From assembly GCA_028284905.1 (NCBI GenBank), contig JANQQU010000022.1, positions 1-64,000 on the forward strand: a DNA stretch of 64,000 nt, in the 5' to 3' direction. Position 1 is the stretch's first letter. Each line of letters opens with the position of its first letter. The notes below the pieces were generated by a model that ran no database searches, had not been told where the DNA came from, and worked only from the letters and a program-made list of their open reading frames with translations. Source of the DNA: Calditrichia bacterium (GTDB taxonomy: Bacteria > Calditrichota > Calditrichia > RBG-13-44-9 > J075). Positions 52,019-59,958 of the stretch are shown here, piece after piece. Position numbers and translations under genes: made by a program.

Positions 52019-54568
52019 ATGTTTAACAGGGATCGTTCGAAATCTTCGAATGAAAACGATATCTGGCGTTTTCTTCTCATTGCGCTGCAACTGGGTCTGG
52101 TTTTATACGTCATCGATCTTTTCCATTTGGAAGAAGATCACGGGTTAAATTCACTTTTACCGATCATTTTTGGTGGGTTTATTATTCATAGCTGGCTGCC
52201 GAAGAACTGGCGGCCACCATTCTTTTTTCTGCTGACCCTAACCGCGATTCTATTTTTATTTGGTGCAAAATATGGCAGTATCCTTATTGGTATCGGTTTA
52301 GGCTTAATTGCTATCTGCCACCTCCCGTTAAATTATTGGCTGCGAATTGGACTGATTCTGGTTGCCGTTAGTGTTCTCGCTGCTTTCCGTAGTGGCTGGA
52401 TGCCTTCCGACTGGGCGCCTTTCATTATGCCAATTCTTGGCTCGATGTTTATGTTCCGCTTGATCATTTATCTATATGACCTCAAGAACGAATCTATTCG
52501 TCCGGCCTTTTGGCAGCGCCTAAACTATTTTTTTATGCTGCCCAATGTTTGCTTGCCGCTTTTCCCGATTATCGATTACGTCAAGTTTCATCGCAGTCAC
52601 TACAGTGCAGACGCTTATGAAATTTACCAAAAGGGTATCCGCTGGATGTTTCGCGGAGTTACCCATTTATTGATTTACCGGGTCATTTATTACTACATCA
52701 TACCTTCGCCAACCGAAGTTAATGACCTGAATGGCCTGGTCCTTTTGATGATGTGCAGCTTCATGCTTTATACCCGGGTGTCCGGACTTTTTCATCTGAT
52801 AACAGGGATTCTTTGTCTGTTTGGCTATAATATGCCCCCAACCCACAATTTGTATTTCCTCGCTTCCGGCTTTAACGATTTTTGGCGACGAGCCAATATT
52901 TACTGGAAAGACTTCATGATGAAAGTCTTCTATTACCCCTTATTCCTCAAGATGCAGCGCTTCGGCCAATATCGCGGGATTATTTTTACCATGCTGCCGT
53001 TATTTGTGATTAGCTGGCTCTTCCATTCTTATCAATGGTTTTGGATTCGCGGCAGCTTTCCTATTACACTTATCGACGGCATATTCTGGTGTTTCTTTGG
53101 ACTAATGGTTTTAACCAATTCGCTAATGCAGGCTAAATGGGGACGCCGCCGCAGCCTGGGGAAAAAACGCTGGTCATTTGGTCGGGCACTACGCCTTTCC
53201 CTGCAAACGGTTAGCATGTTTTCTCTGATGTGCTTCCTCTGGGTTTTTTATACCAGCAACTCTATTCCTGATTGGCTGGCCCTGCTTTCCAAAGCTGCCA
53301 ATTATGAAACCATTGACATCGTCCGTATTGTCTCTGTCTGGATTTCGGCAGTTGCTGTCGGCGTCGTTTTTCAGTATCTCAATAGCCAGGATGTTTCCTT
53401 ACCATCGCTGAAAAATGTGATTGTTTTTCGTCCGGCGGTATTAACCAGCGTTTCAGCATTTCTGTTGTTGCTGGTTGGCATTCCCCAGGCATCTGCTGTT
53501 TTTAATCCGCAGACCCACGATTTTATCGAGTCCATCCGGATGAATCGCCTGAACAGCCGGGATGTGGAGCTGTTTGAAAAGGGATATTACGAAAGCCTGA
53601 TGGGCACCAATAAATTTACCTCCCAGCTTTGGCGGGCGCAGCTCCAGGAACCGCAGGACTGGAAGCTGAATCTCCGGGAAAATGGACTCGCGGCGCCAGT
53701 GGAAGACATGCGTTTAACCACTTTGAATCCCAATATGGATCACCACTATAAGCGTGCCAAATTTCGCACCAATCAACATGGTATGCGGGACAAGGCATAT
53801 GATAAAGTTAAACCGGCATCTACCTACCGAATAGCCTTGTTGGGCGGATCCCACGTTATGGGCCCGGGCGTGCGTGATGAAGACACCTATCAATGGATGT
53901 TGGAAGACCAACTCAATCTGGACAGCGGGGAAAAAGAATTTGCCCAATACGAAATTTTAAATTTCGCCAAGTCTTCCTGGATTTCCTTCCAGCATCTTTT
54001 GCATTGCCAGAAGCAGGTCGTCCAGTTTGCACCTGATGCCGTTTTTTATGTCACCCATTTTCCGGAAGAAATTAAGACGGTTGAACGATTGACTGACTGC
54101 ATCATGAACAGCGGTCGCATCGACTTCCCATATTTGGCTGCCATTGCAGACAGCGCGGGTGTGCATAAAGACATGGCTGAATCCGAAATACAACGGCGCT
54201 TAAAACCTTATGCCGGTAAAATTGTGCAATGGACCTATCAGCAATTTGCAGATTTATGTAAGGCGAGCAATGCCATGCCGGTTTGGGTATATCAGCCATT
54301 ACCAAAAACCAATAAGCTGAAAGAACCTGAATCGAAAATTGTTGAACGGCTAAAAGGATATGCAGTAACGGCTGGTTTCGAAGTGCTGATTGACCTTTCC
54401 GGCGTATTTGACGGGCGGGAGTACAGTCGCCTGCAATTGGCCCCATGGGATAAACATCCGAATAAAATCGGCCATCAATTGATTGCGGAGCGATTTTATC
54501 AAGAATTAATCAATAACAGCGCTTCTTTAAAAATGGGCGTTCAACCGGTTAAGGCCGAAAGGAAGTAG
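52019..54568 (+). CDS. MBOAT O-acyltransferase fused to SGNH hydrolase-like domain
   Basis: An 849-residue protein. Residues about 10-500 are a multi-pass MBOAT-like membrane domain. It has 'GFNDFWRRANIYWKDFMMKVFYYPLFL' (about 281-307, the FW.R.....W segment of DltB/AlgI-type enzymes) and 'VISWLFHSYQWFW' (about 331-343), with the MBOAT histidine near residue 336. Residues about 540-840 are an SGNH/GDSL-like domain, with 'IALLGGSHVMGPGVRDEDTY' (Ser near 610) and 'PWDKHPNKIGHQLIAERFY' (Asp and His, about 810-820). In the Dlt system DltB (MBOAT) and DltD (SGNH-like) are separate. Here they are one chain, directly before a carrier and a ligase gene. It would transfer the acyl group from the carrier to a glycan outside the membrane. 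Confidence 0.87.
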   Translation: MFNRDRSKSSNENDIWRFLLIALQLGLVLYVIDLFHLEEDHGLNSLLPIIFGGFIIHSWLPKNWRPPFFFLLTLTAILFLFGAKYGSILIGIGLGLIAICHLPLNYWLRIGLILVAVSVLAAFRSGWMPSDWAPFIMPILGSMFMFRLIIYLYDLKNESIRPAFWQRLNYFFMLPNVCLPLFPIIDYVKFHRSHYSADAYEIYQKGIRWMFRGVTHLLIYRVIYYYIIPSPTEVNDLNGLVLLMMCSFMLYTRVSGLFHLITGILCLFGYNMPPTHNLYFLASGFNDFWRRANIYWKDFMMKVFYYPLFLKMQRFGQYRGIIFTMLPLFVISWLFHSYQWFWIRGSFPITLIDGIFWCFFGLMVLTNSLMQAKWGRRRSLGKKRWSFGRALRLSLQTVSMFSLMCFLWVFYTSNSIPDWLALLSKAANYETIDIVRIVSVWISAVAVGVVFQYLNSQDVSLPSLKNVIVFRPAVLTSVSAFLLLLVGIPQASAVFNPQTHDFIESIRMNRLNSRDVELFEKGYYESLMGTNKFTSQLWRAQLQEPQDWKLNLRENGLAAPVEDMRLTTLNPNMDHHYKRAKFRTNQHGMRDKAYDKVKPASTYRIALLGGSHVMGPGVRDEDTYQWMLEDQLNLDSGEKEFAQYEILNFAKSSWISFQHLLHCQKQVVQFAPDAVFYVTHFPEEIKTVERLTDCIMNSGRIDFPYLAAIADSAGVHKDMAESEIQRRLKPYAGKIVQWTYQQFADLCKASNAMPVWVYQPLPKTNKLKEPESKIVERLKGYAVTAGFEVLIDLSGVFDGREYSRLQLAPWDKHPNKIGHQLIAERFYQELINNSASLKMGVQPVKAERK

Positions 54569-54692
54569 GGGAGCGGCTTTGTCGCAAAGCGCTGGATACA
54601 AGGGCTACAATGTAAATTCAACAGATAAATTGCAGGGCGTTAGGCACTGCACGAAAATTTTTTTCAGTACTTTTATGAAAGGATGATGAATT

Positions 54693-54956
54693 ATGGCCAC
54701 TAACACTCAAACAATCAAAGACACAGTTAAGAATTACCTGATGACCGAATTCTTGCCGGGCGAAGATCCCAACGATTTAACCGATACCACACCACTGGTA
54801 ACCGGAGGGATTCTCGATTCAATTTCAACTTTTAAACTGGTCGGGTTTCTGCACAGTAAATTCGATGTAAAGCTGAATGCGAACGAAATTGCCAATCACC
54901 TCAACACGCTGAACGACATCACCGATATCGTCCAGGCTAAACAGGGGGTGGCATGA
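54693..54956 (+). CDS. acyl/peptidyl carrier protein (proline carrier, DltC/PltL-like)
   Basis: An 87-residue four-helix carrier protein. The phosphopantetheine attachment site is 'GGILDSISTFKLVGFL', with Ser43 in DSI. The preceding 'DTTPLVTGG' and following 'FDVKLNANEIANHLNTLNDITDIV' match standalone peptidyl carriers. ATGA overlap couples it to the adenylation gene. It should carry the L-prolyl, then pyrrole-2-carboxyl, thioester. A separate phosphopantetheinyl transferase must come from elsewhere in the genome. Confidence 0.93.
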   Translation: MATNTQTIKDTVKNYLMTEFLPGEDPNDLTDTTPLVTGGILDSISTFKLVGFLHSKFDVKLNANEIANHLNTLNDITDIVQAKQGVA

Positions 54957-56458
54957 CCCGCCGATTGGAAAATTTGCTCGGCGATGCGCACCAACTATAT
55001 CCTGATCGTGTTGCAATTGAAGGACCGGATGAACAGTCGGTTTCTTATGGGAAATTTGCCGGTGCTGTTGCAAAGATTGCAGCATTGCTGCAAGCACAAG
55101 GTATTGGCAACGGCGACCGGGTAGGTATTTATGCCCATAAGTCAATTAACACTGTTGCAGCAATGTTTGGTATTATGACAGCCGGTGCAGCATATGTGCC
55201 GGTTGATCCCGATGCGCCCATTCGTAGAAATGCCTACATCTTTAGTGATTGCCAAGTGAAAGCAGTCTGGGCAGAGGATCGCTTACTTTCCCGGTTGCAG
55301 GGCGCTTTTCCGGCGGAGCAGGTCGGACGGGTGTTGCGAATCGACGATGTCAGCGGCATTTGCTTGCAGGAAATTCAATTTCCCGATACTGTGCGTTCGG
55401 ATGATCATCTTGCTTACATTCTTTATACTTCCGGTTCTACCGGACAGCCAAAAGGTGTGATGATTTCCCATGAAAACGCTTTGAGTTTTGTCGATTGGTG
55501 TAGCGACACCTTCCAGCCGATGCCCGAAGATCGTTTTTCATCCCATGCGCCATTCCATTTTGATCTTTCAATTCTCGACCTGTATGTCAGTTTCAAGCAT
55601 GGGGCAACACTCGTGCTCATCGATGAAGTGACCGCAAAACAACCGGCTCCGCTGGCGGCATTCATTGCCGACAGACGGATTACGGTCTGGTATTCCGCGC
55701 CGTCGATTCTCAGCATGATGACGCAGTTTGGATGCATGGAAACCCACAACTATGATGCACTACGCCTGGTGCTTTTTGCCGGAGAAGTGTTTCCGGTAAA
55801 ATATCTCCGTTCCCTTAAGCAGATCTGGCAACAGGCGAGATATTTCAATTTATATGGCCCAACGGAAACCAATGTCTGCACTTATCATGAGATTCCTGCG
55901 GATATTCCTTTCGAGCGAAACGAACCATATCCGATTGGGAAAAGCTGTTCCCATGTCGATTGTCAAATGCTGACGGGCGAGGATGGCAGCGGGGAGTTGG
56001 TTGTACGTGGAGCTTCAGTGATGAACGGCTATTGGCGGCTGCCGGAGCGCAGTGCCAAATCCTATCATATTGACGATAAAGGTGCAGCCTGGTATAAAAC
56101 CGGCGACCTGGTACAGATTGATACTGCCGGAGATTTTATCTTCCTCGGACGGCTCGACCGAATGGTGAAACGGCGGGGCTATCGCATAGAATTGGGAGAG
56201 ATAGAAGCGGCACTCTATCGACATCCGGCAATCCTGGAAGTTGCCGTTGTTGCCGAGTCGGTTGATGAAGAGCTGACCATTACAGCCTTTATTAGCACTG
56301 CTGCCGAAGAAAAGTTATCACTGATTAAGCTGAAGCAGTTTTGTGCAGATCACCTTCCGCTGTATATGATGCCGGACCGCTTCAATTATCTGGACGGTTT
56401 GCCAAAAACTTCTACCGGTAAAGTAGATTATCAGCAGCTCAGCCTGCAGGAGGCGTAA
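54953..56458 (+). CDS. L-proline--carrier ligase (free-standing adenylation domain, PltF-like)
   Basis: A 501-residue adenylation enzyme. Core motifs: A3 'YTSGSTGQPKGV' (158-169), A4 'FHFDLSILDLY', A5 'YGPTETN' (301-307), A7 'WYKTGDL', A8 'RMVKRRGYRIELGEIE' and A10 'PKTSTGKVDY' with catalytic Lys490. Aligning the pocket to GrsA gives D204, L205, L208, Y247, L274, A276, L300, V308, C309, K490, i.e. D-L-L-Y-L-A-L-V-C-K. To my knowledge this is the code of free-standing L-proline activators in pyrrole pathways (PltF, RedM, CloN4 type). It would make prolyl-AMP and load the neighbouring carrier protein. The start overlaps the carrier stop (ATGA). D-alanine ligase (DltA) is the alternative, but the code argues against it. 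Confidence 0.9.
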   Translation: MTRRLENLLGDAHQLYPDRVAIEGPDEQSVSYGKFAGAVAKIAALLQAQGIGNGDRVGIYAHKSINTVAAMFGIMTAGAAYVPVDPDAPIRRNAYIFSDCQVKAVWAEDRLLSRLQGAFPAEQVGRVLRIDDVSGICLQEIQFPDTVRSDDHLAYILYTSGSTGQPKGVMISHENALSFVDWCSDTFQPMPEDRFSSHAPFHFDLSILDLYVSFKHGATLVLIDEVTAKQPAPLAAFIADRRITVWYSAPSILSMMTQFGCMETHNYDALRLVLFAGEVFPVKYLRSLKQIWQQARYFNLYGPTETNVCTYHEIPADIPFERNEPYPIGKSCSHVDCQMLTGEDGSGELVVRGASVMNGYWRLPERSAKSYHIDDKGAAWYKTGDLVQIDTAGDFIFLGRLDRMVKRRGYRIELGEIEAALYRHPAILEVAVVAESVDEELTITAFISTAAEEKLSLIKLKQFCADHLPLYMMPDRFNYLDGLPKTSTGKVDYQQLSLQEA

Positions 56459-56459
56459 A

Positions 56460-57608
56460 GTGGATTTTAACTTATCGGAAGAACAGCAATCTCTGCGCGA
56501 GGAGATAATCCGCTTTGCCCGGAAAGAACTTAATGAAGGCGTTATCGAACGGGATCGTGCACAATATTTCCCGCATGATCTCTGGATGAAATGTGGTGAA
56601 ATGGGTTTGCAGGGATTGCCCGTGCCTGTCGAATATGGCGGCTCAGGACTGGATCCACTGACCACGGCGATCGCTATGGAAGCATTGGGATATGGTTGCG
56701 AAGACGGCGGTTTAACGTTTGCAATCGCGGCCCATCTGCTTGCTTGTGTTGTGCCGGTTTGGAAGCACGGTAGCGAAGCGCAAAAGAAACGCTACTTGCC
56801 CGGCCTCTGCAATGGCGGGTTGATTGCCGTAAATGGTATTACAGAAGCAGCGTCCGGTTCCGATGTTTTTTCCATGGCAACAACAGCGATGGCTACAGAT
56901 ACCGGCTATATGTTGAATGGCAGTAAAACTTTCAGCTCCAATGGCCCGGTTGCCGATCTGGCCCTGATCTATGCCAGCACAGATGCGGAGAAGGGCTATC
57001 GTGGCGGAATTAGCGCCTTTTTGGTTGAAAAAAATACCCCGGGGTATCGTTCCGGGCAGCGCTTCGAAAAAATGGGATTGCGTACCTGCAGCATTGGTGA
57101 ATTGGTGCTGGAAGATGTTCAGGTCCCGGCAGACGCGATGCTCGGAGAAATCGGCACCGCTGCCGTAATCTTTGCCGAGTCGATGGCCTGGGAACGGATC
57201 TGCCTTGTCGCCTGCCATGTTGGAACGATGGAACGATTACTGGAGCAAGCGATCAATTATGCCCGCACCCGAAAAACCGGCGGGCAGCCGATTGGTAAAA
57301 TGCAGGCAATTTCGCATCGCATTGCCGATATGAAAATTCGACTGGAAGCAACCCGTCTGTTGGTGTACCGGGCTGCTTCTCGTCTGGGTGACAGTTGGGA
57401 GATAGATCTGGACGCCGCCATCGCTAAAATACATGCCAGCGAAGCACTGGTTAAAACCGCCATGGATACCATGCAGATTCTTGGTGGCTACGGATTTATG
57501 GTCGATTATGGCGTGGAAAGAGTGCTGCGCGATGCGATGGCGAGCACTATTTATTCCGGCACTTCGGAGGTGCAACGGAATATTATTGGCCGTTGGTTGG
57601 GGCTTTAG
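56460..57608 (+). CDS. prolyl-carrier protein dehydrogenase (acyl-CoA dehydrogenase family, PltE-like)
   Basis: A 382-residue flavoenzyme of the acyl-CoA dehydrogenase fold. FAD and fold motifs are 'NGITEAASGSDVFSMATTA', 'NGSKTFSSNGPVADL', 'AINYARTRKTGGQPIGKMQAISHRIADM' and 'QILGGYGFMVDYGVERVLRDA'. The usual catalytic Glu of MCAD-type enzymes is Ser366 in 'IYSGTSEVQ'. A glutamate occurs at the alternative helix-G position, E245 in 'SMAWERICLV', as in isovaleryl-CoA and prolyl-carrier dehydrogenases (CloN3/PltE/RedW). This fits oxidation of prolyl-S-carrier to pyrrole-2-carboxyl-S-carrier. The GTG start has ggagg 7 bases upstream, inside the end of the ligase gene. Together with 54693 and 54953 the three-step pyrrole module is complete. 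Confidence 0.88.
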   Translation: MDFNLSEEQQSLREEIIRFARKELNEGVIERDRAQYFPHDLWMKCGEMGLQGLPVPVEYGGSGLDPLTTAIAMEALGYGCEDGGLTFAIAAHLLACVVPVWKHGSEAQKKRYLPGLCNGGLIAVNGITEAASGSDVFSMATTAMATDTGYMLNGSKTFSSNGPVADLALIYASTDAEKGYRGGISAFLVEKNTPGYRSGQRFEKMGLRTCSIGELVLEDVQVPADAMLGEIGTAAVIFAESMAWERICLVACHVGTMERLLEQAINYARTRKTGGQPIGKMQAISHRIADMKIRLEATRLLVYRAASRLGDSWEIDLDAAIAKIHASEALVKTAMDTMQILGGYGFMVDYGVERVLRDAMASTIYSGTSEVQRNIIGRWLGL

Positions 57609-57655
57609 AAAACAACAGTGCGTCAACCGGCATATTTAACAAGGAGGTTTATCAA

Positions 57656-58990
57656 ATGAAATCCATTCCCTTAAAATCCGATGTTGTTGTTATTGGTGGT
57701 GGCCCTTCCGGCAGTACTGCCGCAAATGCACTTGCCCAGGCAGGATATGATGTCGTTTTGCTGGAAAAGGCGAAACATCCCCGGGAAGTGGTTGGAGAGA
57801 GCATACTGCCCTTCGTTTGGAAATACACTGACCTGCTTGGCGCAACGAAGGCACTACAAAAAATGCGCTTTATGGAGAAATCCGGCGGTACGACTTTCTG
57901 GAACAATCAACTAACGCAAATGACTTTCCGGGATTTTGACTTTCAAACCCCGGCATTGCATGTGGAAAGAAATATTTTCGATGACATTTTACTTCGAACA
58001 GCAGAGCAAAAAGGGGCCAGGATTTTTGAGGAAGTGATTGTAAAAGACCTCCAGCTGAACGGTTATGACAATCAGGATGTTTTCTATTTTGATACGCTCA
58101 ATGGAAAATCAGGAAAAATTAGCTGCCGTTATCTCGTTGATGCCAGTGGCCAGGCTGCCCTGGTTGCGAAAAAACTTGGCTTCCGGGAATATGATAAAGA
58201 CCTGCGCTTTATGAGCATTTGGGGATATTTCAAGGAAAGCGATTATGTTGCTTTGGGAGGTGATGTTCTCCCGTTCTCACAGCGATATGAAACACCACCG
58301 ACTACCGGCATCTATCAAATCGGGGAATGGGGATGGTGCTGGCAAATTGTACAGAATGACCAGGTGAGTGTCGGTCTGGTATTATCTCCGGAGCAATTTA
58401 GCGAGTTTAAATTGCAGGATGGCAATTTGGAAGAGCGCTTTCTCAGTGCTTGTAGAAAAGTGCCCTTGCTTTCGGATATGCTAAAATATGACACGCTTAT
58501 TCCCGGATCAGTGCGGGCTATTCGCGACTTTGCCTACTACCCGCGGGAACTGGCTGGCAAAGGGTGGTTTCTGACCGGAGATGCAGCAGCGTTTGTCGAT
58601 CCGATTAACTCCGCCGGAGTGCTGGGGGGCTTTTATACCGGTTATATGGCTGCAATGGCAATCGACGATTCGTTGAAGAACAACAAAAATCGGGATTATG
58701 CCGTGGAAAGATTCTCGGAATTATTAAGAGGGCGTATGGCGGTCTATCGTCTTTCCGCTTTGCCGGTTGGTGTTAATAGCTATCAGGAAATGTATCCTTA
58801 TGCGCTAAGCTGTCTGAAACAGATGAGCGATCTTGAAAAGGAATTAATTTATACCCAGATGATATTGATTAACCGGACAGAAAATCTCGATATCATTTAT
58901 CAGCTTGATCCTGATTTCCGCAGACTGACATCGAAGAAATACACTCTTCTGGATGAGTTGCATTTTCCCGCTTCCAGCCCGGTTGTCTAA
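57656..58990 (+). CDS. FAD-dependent halogenase-like oxidoreductase
   Basis: A 444-residue single-FAD protein. It has 'VVVIGGGPSGSTAANALAQAGYDVVLLEKAKHPREVVGES', the fold and 'VGES' of flavin-dependent halogenases, and 'RYLVDASGQAALVAKKLGF' and 'GDAAAFVDPINSAGVLGG'. Lys75 in 'EKSGGTTFW' may be the halogenase lysine. The halogenase WxWxIP signature reads W-C-W-Q-I-V (227-232): two Trp and Ile kept, Pro replaced by Val. This could be a pyrrole halogenase (PltA/Clo-hal role) or an oxygenase of the same class. An aaggagg site precedes the ATG at 57656. It is the last gene of the cluster; halogenation at this step is a hypothesis. Confidence 0.8.
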   Translation: MKSIPLKSDVVVIGGGPSGSTAANALAQAGYDVVLLEKAKHPREVVGESILPFVWKYTDLLGATKALQKMRFMEKSGGTTFWNNQLTQMTFRDFDFQTPALHVERNIFDDILLRTAEQKGARIFEEVIVKDLQLNGYDNQDVFYFDTLNGKSGKISCRYLVDASGQAALVAKKLGFREYDKDLRFMSIWGYFKESDYVALGGDVLPFSQRYETPPTTGIYQIGEWGWCWQIVQNDQVSVGLVLSPEQFSEFKLQDGNLEERFLSACRKVPLLSDMLKYDTLIPGSVRAIRDFAYYPRELAGKGWFLTGDAAAFVDPINSAGVLGGFYTGYMAAMAIDDSLKNNKNRDYAVERFSELLRGRMAVYRLSALPVGVNSYQEMYPYALSCLKQMSDLEKELIYTQMILINRTENLDIIYQLDPDFRRLTSKKYTLLDELHFPASSPVV

Positions 58991-59032
58991 CAAACGAATT
59001 GGCCATTGATATTAAAATGCATCCTTTTCATT

Positions 59033-59047
59033 GGTAGATCGTCTACC
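59033..59047. promoter_or_regulatory. operator-like inverted repeat ahead of the GNAT gene
   Basis: ggtaga-tcg-tctacc, a perfect 15-base inverted repeat 33 bp before the ATG at 59080. The form (TAGA..TCTA) recalls TetR-family operators. No TetR gene is in the window. Confidence 0.45.
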
Positions 59048-59079
59048 GAAATAAACCCTAATCCGCTGAAGGAGTTCTT

Positions 59080-59508
59080 ATGGAAATTAGACGATTGATT
59101 GCAAGTGACCTCGCAGATACGGAGCAATTACTGACTTCCGTTAAATTGCCATTGGAAGGTGTGCAAACACATTTCCAGCATTTTATTGGTGCCTTTGATG
59201 GTGCTTCATTAATTGGCACAGCCGGATTGGAAATTTATGGCGATAAAGGATTGTTGCGCTCTTTAGCGGTGCGGGCGGATAATCAGGGGCAGGGGAGAGG
59301 GCTTCAGCTTTATGAAGCGATAGTTGCAGAAGCCCGGCAAAAAAAACTGTCCGAGATATACCTGCTGACCGAAACTGCGGAGAATTTTTTTGCTCGCCAG
59401 GGATTTATCCGAATCCCCCGCGAGAGCGCCGATGCGGCCGTGCAACAATCAGTAGAATTTCAATCGGTTTGCCCGGCCAGTGCGGCATGTATGAAATTGG
59501 TGCTCTGA
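59080..59508 (+). CDS. GNAT acetyltransferase, ArsN2-like
   Basis: A 142-residue N-acetyltransferase. The acetyl-CoA site is 'LLRSLAVRADNQGQGRGLQLYEAIVAEAR' (the R/Q-x-x-G-x-G/A motif A), followed by 'EIYLLTETAENFFARQGF' (motif B) and a C-terminal 'SVEFQSVCPASAACMKLVL', whose Cys-containing CPASAxCM ending is typical of ArsN2-type proteins associated with arsenic resistance. No arsenic-resistance operon is adjacent, so the substrate is open. aaggag lies before the ATG and an operator-like inverted repeat at 59033-59047 suggests its own regulation, separate from the upstream cluster. Confidence 0.85.
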   Translation: MEIRRLIASDLADTEQLLTSVKLPLEGVQTHFQHFIGAFDGASLIGTAGLEIYGDKGLLRSLAVRADNQGQGRGLQLYEAIVAEARQKKLSEIYLLTETAENFFARQGFIRIPRESADAAVQQSVEFQSVCPASAACMKLVL

Positions 59509-59514
59509 TAAAAA

Positions 59515-59898
59515 TCAGGAACTGATGATGCCGGCAATAGCACCTGCCGGATCCTGAATGACGCAAAATGTAAATTTGCCCATTTTCCTCGGGCCATCGA
59601 GAATTTTACCGCCGAGCTCTTCGCACTTTGCTGCGCTGGCGGCAACATCGTCTACGGTTATATAAATCAACCACTGCGCCGGGATGTTCGCATTTTCTCC
59701 CCGGGCATGGCAAATACCAGCAACCACTTCGCCGCTGCCCGGCGCGATTACATCGTAATCGTTATAATCTCCCATTGAATGTGCTTCTGTCTGCCAGCCA
59801 GTTACTTTGCTGTAAAAATCCCTGATATCATCTGCGTTATTAACGGTCAGATCTTGCCAGGCAATTTTCCCGATTTGATTTTGCTTGTCACCCATCAT
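59515..59898 (-). CDS. VOC superfamily (glyoxalase-like) protein
   Basis: A 127-residue protein of paired beta-alpha-beta-beta-beta units: 'KIAWQDLTVNNADDIRDFYSKVTGWQTEAHSM' and 'WLIYITVDDVAASAAKCEELGGKILDGPRKMGKFTFCVIQDPAGAIAGII'. This is the VOC fold of metal-dependent isomerases, dioxygenases and antibiotic-binding proteins. Family members share fold rather than reaction, and no specific activity can be given. Convergent with the GNAT gene, 6 bp apart. Confidence 0.88.
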   Translation of the reverse strand: MMGDKQNQIGKIAWQDLTVNNADDIRDFYSKVTGWQTEAHSMGDYNDYDVIAPGSGEVVAGICHARGENANIPAQWLIYITVDDVAASAAKCEELGGKILDGPRKMGKFTFCVIQDPAGAIAGIISS

Positions 59899-59958
59899 AT
59901 ATCCTCAACATTATAATTGTTTGCCCTTATTCAAACAGTGAATATTTCCAAGGTAATA

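Noticed and set aside
54693-56458. Carrier and ligase as a plain DltC/DltA D-alanylation pair
   Set aside because: The specificity code fits proline, and a prolyl-dehydrogenase-like and a halogenase-like gene follow, which D-alanylation does not need.
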